A stretch of 64,000 bases of DNA from Daucus carota subsp. sativus (lineage: Eukaryota; Streptophyta; Magnoliopsida; Apiales; Apiaceae): NCBI RefSeq assembly GCF_001625215.2, contig NC_030387.2:29287606-29351605 (forward strand). The letters are read 5' to 3'. The notes below the pieces were generated by a model, which saw only the letters and a list, made by a program, of their open reading frames with translations, ran no database searches and was not told the DNA's origin. Shown here one piece after another: positions 54,701 to 64,000 of the stretch; the first letter of the stretch is position 1, and each line of letters opens with the position of its first letter. Both the position numbers and the translations under genes were made by a program.

Positions 54701-55972
54701 CTATACTATGAAATAAATTTATTGACAATTAAACTCCAGCTACACTAAATCAAATCAGCATGATCAGAACCCTTAACATTGATGCATATGAAAATTCATG
54801 GAACAGCAACCCATTATTGTAATTATGTGTGCATAGTCTTTTTGACAAAATAACTTGTTTAATCTATTAATACATATGATAACTACTTTATATAAATTCT
54901 TTACTAATCATAACATATAACTACAGTTGCTTAACTACATCATATCAATTCTTTACTAACCATAAAATATAACTCGAAATGCCTTTAACTATTATATATT
55001 GGTTCATTCTTTGGTTTCAGTGCATTAACTTAATGAATTAGATAAATTCTTTAGTAATCATAACATATCACTTTTTGCCTAACTACATTAGATCAATTGT
55101 TTACTAATCATAAATATAATTCGAGTTGACTTAATCGTAACTAAATCAAATTAGCATGATTAGAACTTTTAACATTCATGCATGAAACCCTTAACATTCA
55201 TGCATATGCAAATTCATAAAACAATTAGTCATTATTGTAATATTATGTGTGCATAGTCTTTTTGACAAGATACAGTAACTTAATCTATTAAAGAATACGA
55301 TAACTACATTAGATAAATTCTTTACTAATCATAACACATAACTCGAGTTGTTTAACTCATTAGATCAATTCTTTATAAATCATAACATATAACTCGAGTT
55401 GTCTTTAACTACAGTATATTGGTTCACTCTTTGTTCTGAGTGCATTAGTTTGATGAATTATATAAATCTAATTAATCATAACATATAACTCGAGTTGCCT
55501 AAAATCAATTCTTTACTAATCATAACCTACAACTTGAGTTGCCTCACCGTATATTGGTTCACTCTTTGCTTTGAGTGCACTAACTTGGTGAATTCCTCGC
55601 AAAGAATATTTTTATTTTGAATATGTAGTTATTCGTAATTAATAATGTATAATGATTGATGAAATGAATGATATTTTTGAGTATTTTACAAATATTCTAA
55701 AGACACATTCATTCAAAAGTATTATTTTATAATAATGTATTAGATATTATTATTATTAAATATTATTCATGTATTTATTAGTAATTATCAATGTATAATA
55801 ATTGATAAAATGATCTAATGATAACTGAATTACTATTGTTAGTATTTGTTAGATATTATTAAGGAGGATATAATAATTAGATATAATTAATAACATATAT
55901 TAAATATGTTGTTATTAGTAGTTAATCATGTATAATGATTGATGAGATGATCTGATAATAATTAAATTACTC
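54701..55972. repeat. AT-rich stretch built of diverged short repeats
   Basis: Phrases such as 'ttctttactaatcataacatataactcgagttg' and 'tatattggttcactctttg.tttgagtgca' recur five or more times between about 54890 and 55590. The whole stretch is a degenerate repeat array with unit length near 90-180 bp. No coding sequence was seen. Confidence 0.6.
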
Positions 55973-56212
55973 TCTCTGTTTTTTTTATTCGACGCTTTAA
56001 CTTTGAGCACACACTTTTATGTTCTTTGACCAGATAGTTAGAAATATTATTTTTTTAAATTTTCTTTCTCTGAATAAAAATATATAACTAAAACTTTTAT
56101 TCACCAAAAAAATAAATTAAAAATAATAACTTTTACTATCCGGTCAACTCGTCTAAAGAAGTGTGCCTAAAGTCAACACGTCAAATAGAAAAACCAGAGG
56201 GATCATTAGTAT
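55973..56212. repeat. MITE, same family as 13615-13852
   Basis: It begins ACTCTCTCTGTTTTTTTTATT, then TCGACGCTTTAACTTTGAGC, and ends with the inverted GTGTGCCTAAAGTCAACACG, then TCAAATAGAAAAACCAGAGGG. The arms flank an AT-rich core. Confidence 0.65.
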
Positions 56213-56429
56213 TTGCTACATACTCCCCCCGTCCCCCCCGACGGTATATACATTGAGGGACGCGGCCGAACTTTAATGCTCCTGCAAAGTGTAGTTGTGT
56301 AAATTTTTTTTATAAATTTTCTTTTTCTGAATTAAAATTTGGAATATAATTAATAACATATATTAAATATGTAGTATAGCAGTTAATAATGTATAATGAT
56401 TGATGAGATGATCTAATGATAAAAAAATT
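56213..56429. repeat. Partial Stowaway-like end and AT-rich DNA
   Basis: 'TACTCCCCCCGTCCC...ACGGTATATACATTGAGGGACGCGG' at about 56221-56265 matches 'TACTCCATCCGTCCC...GTACACACTGAGGGACGCGG' at about 56985-57030. Two related Stowaway-like left ends. No gene. Confidence 0.5.
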
Positions 56430-56965
56430 ACTCCCTCTGTTTTTTTATTTGACGCTTTGACTTTGGGCACACTTTTAAGTGCTTTGACCCGGTAGTTAGA
56501 AATATTTTTTTTAAGTTTCTTTCTTTGAATAAAAATATATAACTAAAACTTTTAGGGTCGCGCTCAAGAGAGAACCAGTCCTTAAAATAGAACCATAGAA
56601 CCACTGAGGTTCTGCTGCGGAACCCTAAATTTTAAATAGATTTTTAGTATCTAAATCCAAATACATATTTTTTTCATATTTTTTCATCGTTGTGTGTGTT
56701 CTGAAATAATTTTAAAATACAATACATAGATATTGACATTTTTTGCATGTGAAGTTCGGCTGCAGAACCCTAACTAATACTTAAGTTCTGCTCCAGAACC
56801 CTACCTAATACTACAAATAAGGTAAGGGTTCTATGAGTTCTCTATCTAATGGTTCTCTCTTGAACATGACCCAAAACTTTTATTCACAAAAAAATAACTT
56901 AAAAATAATAATTTTCACTACCCGGTCAATCATCTAAAGAAAAGTAAAAAAAAACAAACAGAGTG
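56430..56965. repeat. MITE of the same family, split by a nested MITE
   Basis: The left half (ACTCCCTCTGTTTTTTTATT... to AACTAAAACTTTT) and right half (AAAACTTTTATTCACAAAAA... to AAACAAACAGAGTGA) correspond to the two parts of 55973-56212. They are interrupted by the 56554-56872 element. Confidence 0.7.
56554..56872. mobile_element. Mutator-like MITE, 319 bp, nested
   Basis: Ends GGGTCGCGCTCAAGAGAGAA and TTCTCTCTTGAACATGACCC are inverted copies, flanked by the 9-bp duplication AAAACTTTT (56545-56553 and 56873-56881). A 9-bp duplication fits the Mutator superfamily. The interior repeats 'ctgc.gaaccctaa' phrases. It inserted into an older MITE, so it is the younger of the two. Confidence 0.82.
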
Positions 56966-57335
56966 ATTATTAGTATTTGCGAGATACTCCATCCGTCCCC
57001 CTAGATAGTACACACTGAGGGACGCGGACGCGTAGTTGCGTAATTTTATTGAGGAAAAAAATCCTAAAAAATAAGTTACGAAACTATATTTAATAAGAAC
57101 ATTGAAATGTGTGTCAAGCAGTTGAAAATAAACGTATAGAATTAAATGGGACACTGGGTGTATTAATTAAGACATAGTAATTAGATATAATCAATGACAG
57201 ATATTAGATATGTAGTTATTAGTAATTAATAATGTGTAATAAATTAAATGAAATAATTATTAGTGTAGATATTAATGAGGATATTAATGATTAAATTGGC
57301 TCACCAAAACCCATGTTGTAGTATTATATATATAA

Positions 57336-59560
57336 CTAGCACTGTAGCCCGTGCGAGGCACGGGCATGTTCTCATATGCGTGATGAATATTGTTATTCTT
57401 GTTATTGTTCGACAGTGTCAAAAATAAAGAGTTTAAATTTTAGATCCTTGTTATTGCAGTGTAGTGTAAACATATCTTTTATTATTAGAGTGCGATAATT
57501 GTTAGTTGTCCTTAAAATAATGTAAGCAAAGTGTCACAATGATATTCCTGCATCAGTGAAGTATAACGTTGATATTCAATTGGTTGTAGTGTATCTTCCT
57601 CATTCACCTTCATTATATTATAATTTTTTTAAATTTTTTTTGACTATTTCGACCATAATTCACCTAAGAATTTAATTAAACTTATAATATATTGTCTCAC
57701 TATCTGTGGAATATCACACTAATACTCCTCGACACATGAAGTATCACCCTGATAGGTAACTGGTTGTGACGTATCATCATGATAATTCTCTTATAATAAA
57801 AAATTTGTAGATATTTAGGGTCCTCCTTAGCAAAGTAACACCTTTATATTCAACTGGTTGTGGCATATCATCCTGATAATACTCTGATATTAGAGTATGT
57901 AGTGGGTAGTTAAGGCCCCTTCTAATTGAATATTTATATTTTGATTAAATATAGTTGAAAATTGATTATTTCAACCGGAAATTTGCCAAAAACTTTAACC
58001 AAGTTTATAAATATGTTGCTCCACTCATAGTGGGAAATACACTGATACTCCTCTACCTGTGGAGTATCACCTGATACTTAACAGGTTACGATATATTATC
58101 ATGTTAATCCTCTTACAATCAAAGCTTTTGTCGATATTTAGAACATTCTTTACTGAATATACTTGTTTTGGTTAAATATTGTTGAGTCACGGGCATGTTG
58201 GGTATTTAGGGCCTGAACTTACTGAATATTCATATTTTGGTTAAATATTGTTGAAAATTGGGTAGTTTGGCTGGGCATTTACAGAAGAATTAAATTAAGG
58301 TTTTTTTATAAATATATAAGTTTCACTCCGAGTGGAATATCACACTGATACTCCTCTATCATCGGAGTATCATCCCAATACTCAATTAATTAGACGTATC
58401 ACCATGATAATACTCTTACAGTCAAATATTTTGCGCATATTTAGGACTTCTTTACTTAATATTCATAATTTAGTTAAATATTGTTGAGACACGGTCACAC
58501 GGGAATGTTCTCATACGCGTGATGGATGTTGATATCTTGACGTTGTCCAAGTGTTAGGTTTGAATTCTTGTTATTGCAAGGTGATGCATTAACCATTATT
58601 ATGAATTAGATATAGTCGTCCTTATAATAATGCGAGTAAGGCATCACACTGATATTCTTTTATAAGTGGAATATCATATTGATATTTGGCTCGCTGTCCG
58701 TATCAACACGATAATACTCTTGCAATCAAATATTTTGCGAATATTTAGGACTTCTCTACTAATTATTCATAATTTGGTTAAATATTGTTGAGACACGGTC
58801 ACACGGGAATGTTCTCATGCGCGTGCATGTTGTTATCTTGATGTTGTCCAAGTGTTAGGTTTGAGATCTTGTTATTGCAGGGTGATGCATTAACCACTAA
58901 TATGAATTAGATATAGTTGTCCTTATAATAATGCGAGCAAGGTATCACACTGATATTCTTTTTCAAGTGGAGTATCATCATATTGATATTTAACTGGCTG
59001 TCGTGTATATGCTGCAAAACTCCGAATGAAATATCACATGATATTCAATTGATTGTGACGTATCCTCATAATAATCTTTTTACGGTAAAATATTTTAAAG
59101 GTATTTAGGGCCCACAAATAATTTTAATAAGCATTCATCCAAGAACTTAATTAACGTATTATTGTTAAAAATTATGCAAAATTAGATTTTTTAACTTTAA
59201 ATTAGTTAGTGTGATACATGCTTTGACGATGTAATTGATTACCTACCCATTAATAATTAACATATTATTTACAAATTTAATTATGAATAAATTAATATGT
59301 TAGATATAATCACACATATTAATTATAAATATTAATTTAATGTATTAATAAAGAAGGTAAACACATCAATTACATGTCTAATAATGAATTTATTAAAGTC
59401 TTAGATATAATTACATGTATTAATTACAAGTTATTAATTATATGTATCAATGGAAGAGATATTAGTTGCAAGTGTATTAATGAAAGAGAGGGTTAAAAGA
59501 GTAATTTACATGGTGAATAAAATGTGGCATGTTGGTCTATTATATATATAAATAGATAGA
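57336..59560 (-). mobile_element. Helitron-like block 2
   Basis: The lower edge on the minus strand reads GCCCGTGCCTCGCACGGGC, then TACAGTGCTAG followed by T, again a hairpin plus CTAG terminus like block 1. The upper edge near 59540-59560 reads, on the minus strand, TCTATTTATATATATAATAG then ACCAACATG, a plausible TC-starting 5' end. No Rep/helicase coding was found. The inside is filled with repeated 'gtatcac.ctgata' phrases and a ~300-bp tandem duplication. Confidence 0.5.
58437..59045. repeat. ~300-bp tandem direct repeat
   Basis: Two adjacent units share 'gttgagacacggtcacacgg', 'gtccaagtgttaggtttga', 'gtgatgcattaacca' and 'gatatagt.gtccttataata'. They start near 58437 and 58740. A third, more diverged partner begins near 57355 ('ggcatgttctcatatgcgtg'), the Helitron 3' edge itself. 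Confidence 0.75.
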
Positions 59561-59768
59561 TAGATAAGCATTTTTTTTAAAATTAAATCAAACGGTCCAA
59601 AAATTTGATTTGTTCTTAAATAGTTTGATTTCCGCACTTCACTGTTTGAGATATCAACAACCATTTTTCTCTCACTTTTTTGAGTAAACTAAATATTCAT
59701 TTATTTTATCGGAGACCGATCGTATACTGGATTTTTTATAGGTTAGGCTGATCCGAATCCGTTAGAGT
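59561..59768. other. Short spacer
   Basis: It holds a (TAGA)n run near 59551-59566. A faint minus-strand CNL trace ('cacttcactgtttgagatatcaacaaccattttt', resembling the SEVWK region) lies at about 59634. Part of the CNL-C/E flank ('ttattttatcggagaccgat...ccgaatccgtt') lies at about 59700-59765. Confidence 0.4.
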
Positions 59769-61836
59769 TGTAAAGTTGTAGAGATGTAATCTGGCAATTT
59801 ATAACTCTTGCATCCGAGAGAATTTGAGATATCGAGATGTTTAATGAACTTGACAACTCATTACAAAATGACTTAAGAACGAGCACTCTCAGGGTCGTTT
59901 GGTTGGAGAGGAGGTATGAGGTTGGAATGAGGAATCGGGTTATCAGGTGTTTGGTTGAGTGGTGGAATGAATATGGTTGAATTATAATATTTATGAGTTA
60001 TTAACTGTAATTAATTTAAAATATCATGAAATTAATATTTGTATACATTTTTAAGTCATTAATTTCATTTTGTGTTAAAAATTTACAAGAAATAATATAA
60101 ATAATAATGAAAATAAAAGAAAAAAAATTGATTCCTGAAACGCATATTTCATACCCACCTCCCCCTTGTTATGAAATTCTCATACCTTGTGGGTTTGAGG
60201 AATGAGTTTGATGAAATAAAATTCTCAACCAGATATGGGTTTGGAATGAACAAAACTCATACCTGATATCACGGAAGCCTGAACCAAACGACCCCTCAAG
60301 TGTTTGAGGTTGGGTAAGAGGACACTGAAAATACTAGCCTGTGAGTATAGTGATTGTACTGTATAAAAGTAGGCCTTGTAGATATTTGGTTTTAAATCCT
60401 CAAACCCCTCCAGCCTTACATGAATTGCCTGAGAAAGCTGGTTAGAATCCTGACTTGGTGTTACGGTTTGGGAGTGATTAGTTGACACATCTACAGCAAG
60501 ATCATGCATTTTGCAACAGGTGATATTGCCATATTCATCCGTTTCCACGTCTTGTAACAAAGAATTCGACAACAAAATGTTGAAGTATTCACTGCCTACG
60601 TCCTCCATCAGCAAATTGGTATCTCCAGGAGACAAAAGGAATCCTAATGCCATACATATATGTACCATTTCATCTTTATATATAAGAGAATCCTTGGAAA
60701 GAACAGAAAAATATGCAAAACATCTTTTCAAAGATGAATATGGTAAATTGTCATATGACAACCTCAAGGATGATAATACCCCTTTTGATTTCCATACTTC
60801 ACTGTTTAAGATCAACAGCCACTCTTCCTCCGACTTCTTTGAGTACAATAAACCCCCTAATGTTTTTATTGCCAGAGGCAGGCCGCCACACCTTTCCACC
60901 ATTCTTCTTCCCAAGTCTACAAATTCCCTGGTCTCTAAAACTCCTCCATGTGTAAATGCTCTTTGCTTGAATAGTGCCCAACTATATTCTTCTGAAAGTT
61001 TTTCGACCCTATAACAAACAGAACATTGCATGGCATCGATGACTTCCTGGTTACGCGTGGTAACTAGAATGCTGCTTCCTTTCGCACAACCAACCCCAAG
61101 CAAAGAATTCATCAAGCTATCCCACTTATCTGCTTTCTCATTCCATACATCATCCAGTACAAGTAAAACCTTTACCCCCTTTAGATGTTTTTGAAGATTT
61201 TTTTATCACTGCTTCAGTGTTATCCAACACTGAAGTGGTTGAAGTAAGCGATCCTACCATCTGATTCAAAATCTTCATGAAATCAAAATCATCTGATATA
61301 GTAACCCATATCCTTCTTGAAAATATATTGATCACAACGTCTTTATTGTAGACCACACGAGCAAGAGTTGTCTTACCTTGACCCCCCATCCCTGCTACAG
61401 CAACGACCAGTAAATCCTCATCATGAATTTTGGACAAGACATGAACTAAATTTGATACATCTTCATCTCTTCCGACTACTTGTGTCTCGACTTCAAAGGG
61501 CGCAGTGTGACGGATCTCTCTCACTTGTACAGTTGCACTCAATTGTGCTATGGGCTGCAGTCCAAGATCTGCCGCCCATTTAAAAATCTTGTCAAAGGAT
61601 TTATGAATAGTCTTGATCTTATTAGCCGCCTTAAAACGATTTAATATGTTGTTTTTAGAAGGAACAAAGAAGTCCCTTACCCTGTGATGACTTTCCACCT
61701 TTTGTCGAGTAACTTCATAAGCAAGTTGATCCATAAAAACATCAGCGACATGTGCCACAGCTTTGAGTTTGCTGAACCAGGTTTGGACAGAAAACATATC
61801 TAGTTTCTTGGTACAAGTATCGGACAGGAGAGCAAA
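59769..61836 (-). pseudogene. CNL-H: CNL pseudogene truncated at both ends
   Basis: Sister of CNL-C. The CC begins mid-domain near 61836 (the first ~45 residues are missing; upstream flank is joined directly). It continues through [23 protein letters not shown] and SDDFDFMKILNQMVGS. A one-base gain in a T run near 61200 shifts frame before the kinase-2 motif. A second frame (60225-61115) covers [26 protein letters not shown] (Cys-Tyr-Phe variant of RNBS-D) and KMHDLAVDVS, where the usual VHDLA is shortened by four residues. LRR homology is interrupted by a 403-bp MITE and ends near 59769. It is not functional. It lies next to NPF4 as CNL-C does to NPF2. Confidence 0.85.
59892..60294. mobile_element. 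MITE with GGGTCGTTTGGTT ends, in CNL-H
   Basis: Perfect inverted ends GGGTCGTTTGGTT and AACCAAACGACCC, 403 bp. It is flanked by CTCA on both sides (59888-59891 and 60295-60298; 3-4 bp, ambiguous). CNL-C at about 24170 shows the uninterrupted site. The interior has mirrored 'aggtatgag/ctcatacct' phrases. A 3-bp duplication would fit PIF/Harbinger. It has no coding capacity and breaks the LRR. Confidence 0.85.
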
Positions 61837-62352
61837 GCTGAGAGAAAACCATCCAGCTTTGTGGATGGTGACTTGAATAGAAATTTATCAAGTGAGTAAA
61901 GCTGAGGGGAAAAGAAAGCCAATTCAGCTAAAAGTCAATAGCCTCCTAGAAGATGGCATCTTTATTTTTTACATGTCAGGTGAACCCTGGTTGGGATCAT
62001 GATTGACTAAATTTATATTTAAATTCATTTATGTTATCGAATTCAAATTAGATTAATACTGATTACCGGCCGATCCGAATCGGTCGGAGACGGGGATCTC
62101 GAACTCCACTCTGTATGATTTATTTTATTTTAAAGAAAATTGATTTGTTACAAAGTTATAAAAGACCATTTATCATTTACAATTGAACAAAATTTAAACC
62201 AAAAAATATTTAAAAAGAAAAAAATAAATGTAAATCGACGGTCAATATTGATTTTGGAGCAAGTCTATCGTCCTAATATAAAAAAATGCTTGATACCGAG
62301 ACGACAAAAAACTTTGTCTCTCTTATTTTTATCTTTGTCGAAAAAGTACTTA
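61837..62352. other. CNL-H upstream and NPF4 downstream flank
   Basis: A shortened copy of 25865-26546 and 37826-38532, without the Tourist-like MITE. No gene was seen. Confidence 0.55.
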
Positions 62353-63922
62353 CTACATTATTACATCTTTGAAGAAAGCATTTGTATCAGAAGTATTCTT
62401 GACATTTTCCAATTCTATTGTAGCATCATCTTGTTCTTTGTTGTAAACAAAAAAGTTTGCAGCCAGAAGAAAAAACAAGAGGTTAATAAAGCTCAAAACA
62501 GCATAAAATGCGTAGAAATAGTCCAAGTGAGACACATTCAAGTTGTCCAAAATCCAGCCCTTGTGACCATCCCTCTTAGTGAAATCAGACACAACTGTTA
62601 GAATAAAACTGCTTAGAAAATTCCCAATACTCAAGCTAGTTGTATAATAGGCTGTGCCGAAGCTTTTCATACTTTTTGGAGCTTGATCATAGAAGAATTC
62701 AAGTCTCCCCACTTCCCAAAATGTGTCAGCAACCCCCATCAGAGCATACTGAGGAAGTAATATGAAAATGCTGAGCGGAACAATTTGATTTTTCTTTGTA
62801 ATGCCATGATCTTTAATGACGTTTAATCGCTTCCTTTCACAAACTGAAGCAATGATCATGATGATGACATGCATTACTAGGCCTATTCCCATTCTTTGCA
62901 GCATTGGGATCCCTCTTGGATTTTTGGTGTAGCTTCGAAGTGTGGGAACCAGGAATTTATCATAGATCACAACAGTGATCAACATAAAGATTGTTATGAA
63001 TGCTACAAGAGATGCCGGGGGAATGCTGAAATGAGGACCTATGCTTCTAACAAGAGTGGTGCCTTGCTTGATGAAGAGTGTATGTCCTTGAGCTATCAGT
63101 GTGCTAGGTAAGAATGATACTAATAAGATTGGCGCCATTTTTACCATTTGTTTTGTTTCTTCAACTTCAGTCACTGTGCATTGCATCCAATGAGGGCTCA
63201 TTCCATCCACAACAGCCGCTTTATCTAGTATTCTGTGTAGAAGAAAATGATATGTAAAAGTCATACTCAGTGCACAAGACACCCGTATCAATAAGTAAAA
63301 ATGGAAACAGAGGACCATAAACCTCTTCTTGGAGGGATAAGAAATCAGACCTCAATAAAGGAGAGTGCTCAATTCTATACTTTCCAGGTTTGGAATATTC
63401 ATCCAAATTCAACTCATGTAGTTCTTTTGGATCATCCGGGACAACCAACTTCCATTTTCTAATAGTGGCTATAAGAACTCTAGCCATCTTGGTCAATGGG
63501 CTCCCAGATGCAGGTTGGTGCCTATAATAAGGCGAGCCTGCTAGAAAGACCAATATTGATAAAAAGAGTCCGATTGTTGGAAGACCATATCCAAGTCCCC
63601 AGCCTGCATGATCTTGTATGTAGACCAGGAAGGTGCTGGCAAAAAGTGTGCCAAAGAAGATACTAAAGACCCACCAATTAAAGAATGATATCTTCTGGGT
63701 TTTCTCTGTTGGCTCAAATTCATCAAACTGATCTGCACCCATTGTTGAGATGTTGGGCTTTGTCCCTCCAGTTCCGAGTGCAATTATGTACAATGCACAG
63801 TAGAAAATACCCACTTGAAAAGGGGAAGCTTGTTTGTCACAGTCCACGTCTGATATACTGTCACCGCATGATGGTGGCCGGAGAGATTTTAATGAAACTA
63901 CTAGTGTCAGCAAGGACATGCC
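62353..63922 (-). CDS. NPF4: NPF5/PTR3-like transporter, exons 3 and 4 (gene continues past the window)
   Basis: Exon 4 (63232-62353, 880 bases) and exon 3 (63922-63351, 572 bases) match NPF2 base for base in length, with a regular AG acceptor and the donor GAG|GTCTG. Positions 63923-64000 are intron 2; exons 1 and 2 lie beyond the edge. The part present encodes GTGGTKPNISTMGADQF, TEVEETKQM and FFYDQAPKSMKSFGTAYYTT through KDVIM with no lesion seen. Small changes against NPF2 include M-S-P-H-W-M-Q for R-S-P-H-W-M-L at the start of exon 4. It is probably a second functional transporter, subject to the unseen 5' end. Confidence 0.85.
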
Positions 63923-64000
63923 CTGTTACACAACAAATATTTGAGCCCAAGCAAAGCAATCAAAACATATAGTCAAGATCACAGATATATGTGAAACTCG

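Larger units (their letters stand above)
53803..57335 (-). mobile_element. Helitron-like block 1 (with nested insertions)
   Basis: On the minus strand the lower edge reads GCCCGTGCCACGCACGGGC, a perfect short hairpin, then TATAAAGCTAG followed by T. A hairpin just before CTRR is the mark of a Helitron 3' end. The upper edge near 57325 (minus: TATATATAATACTACAACAT) resembles the 5' edge of block 2. No Rep/helicase frame was found, so it is non-autonomous. A TRIM and several MITEs lie inside. The 5' limit is uncertain. Confidence 0.5.

Noticed and set aside
57336-59560. Repeated phrases resembling a CRISPR-like or satellite array
   Set aside because: Spacing is irregular, repeats are imperfect, there is no cas-type gene and this is a plant nuclear sequence. 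It is better explained as internal repeats of a Helitron-like element.
1-64000. tRNA, rRNA or snoRNA genes
   Set aside because: No cloverleaf with conserved A and B boxes or rRNA core was recognised by reading. The TGGTATTAGAGC stretch in the TRIM is a primer-binding-type site, not a tRNA gene.

Overview
The window is nuclear DNA from a flowering plant, most likely a eudicot. The genes have plant-type spliced or intronless structures, there is no bacterial gene layout, and the gaps are AT-rich and full of MITEs, Helitron-like ends and LTR elements. The species cannot be fixed from sequence alone; an asterid is a low-confidence guess.

The window is a minus-strand cluster of CC-NB-ARC-LRR (CNL, RGA2-like) disease-resistance genes interleaved with copies of a four-exon NPF5 (NRT1/PTR family, PTR3-like) membrane transporter. 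Three CNLs look intact, each as a single exon: A (8418-11849), D (30700-34131) and G (49947-53312). The other CNL material is broken: B (14894-16015 plus 21551-21858, split by a retrotransposon), C (22825-25864), E (35551-37825), E' (40938-41466), F (45288-49192), H (59769-61836), LRR-only pieces at 931-1141 and 4724-6132, a CC-only piece (13972-14385) and a P-loop scrap (7951-8085). Of the NPF copies, NPF2 (27051-29234) is intact at 605 codons. NPF3 (38533-40715) carries a late frameshift. NPF4 (62353-63922) runs off the window edge. NPF1 (6133-7277) is cut and fused to CNL sequence. A fifth is only a C-terminal scrap (49565-49735).

Layout by region: 1-1141 is a duplicated CNL 3' end. 1998-3338 holds a lone plus-strand BAHD acyltransferase. 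3960-7277 is a CNL/NPF chimera. 8418-16015 holds CNL-A, a CC fragment and the 3' part of CNL-B. 16016-21550 is a whole, very young Ty1/copia element. 22825-41466 holds two NPF/CNL duplication units around intact CNL-D. 41880-44274 holds scrambled glutamate decarboxylase and bHLH pseudogene pieces. 44573-53312 holds CNL-F and intact CNL-G. 53803-59560 is a gene-free nest of Helitron-like, TRIM and MITE sequence. 59769-64000 is a third NPF/CNL unit.

Functionally, the CNLs are predicted cytoplasmic immune receptors. The NPF5 genes are predicted proton-coupled peptide/nitrate-type transporters; the related Arabidopsis PTR3 is wound- and defence-linked. Repeated CNL-NPF-CNL adjacency, shared flanks and precise junctions show that these two unrelated families were copied together by segmental duplication and unequal exchange. 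The same exchange produced chimeras and NB-ARC-less CC-LRR fusions. No RNA genes or CRISPR arrays were recognised.
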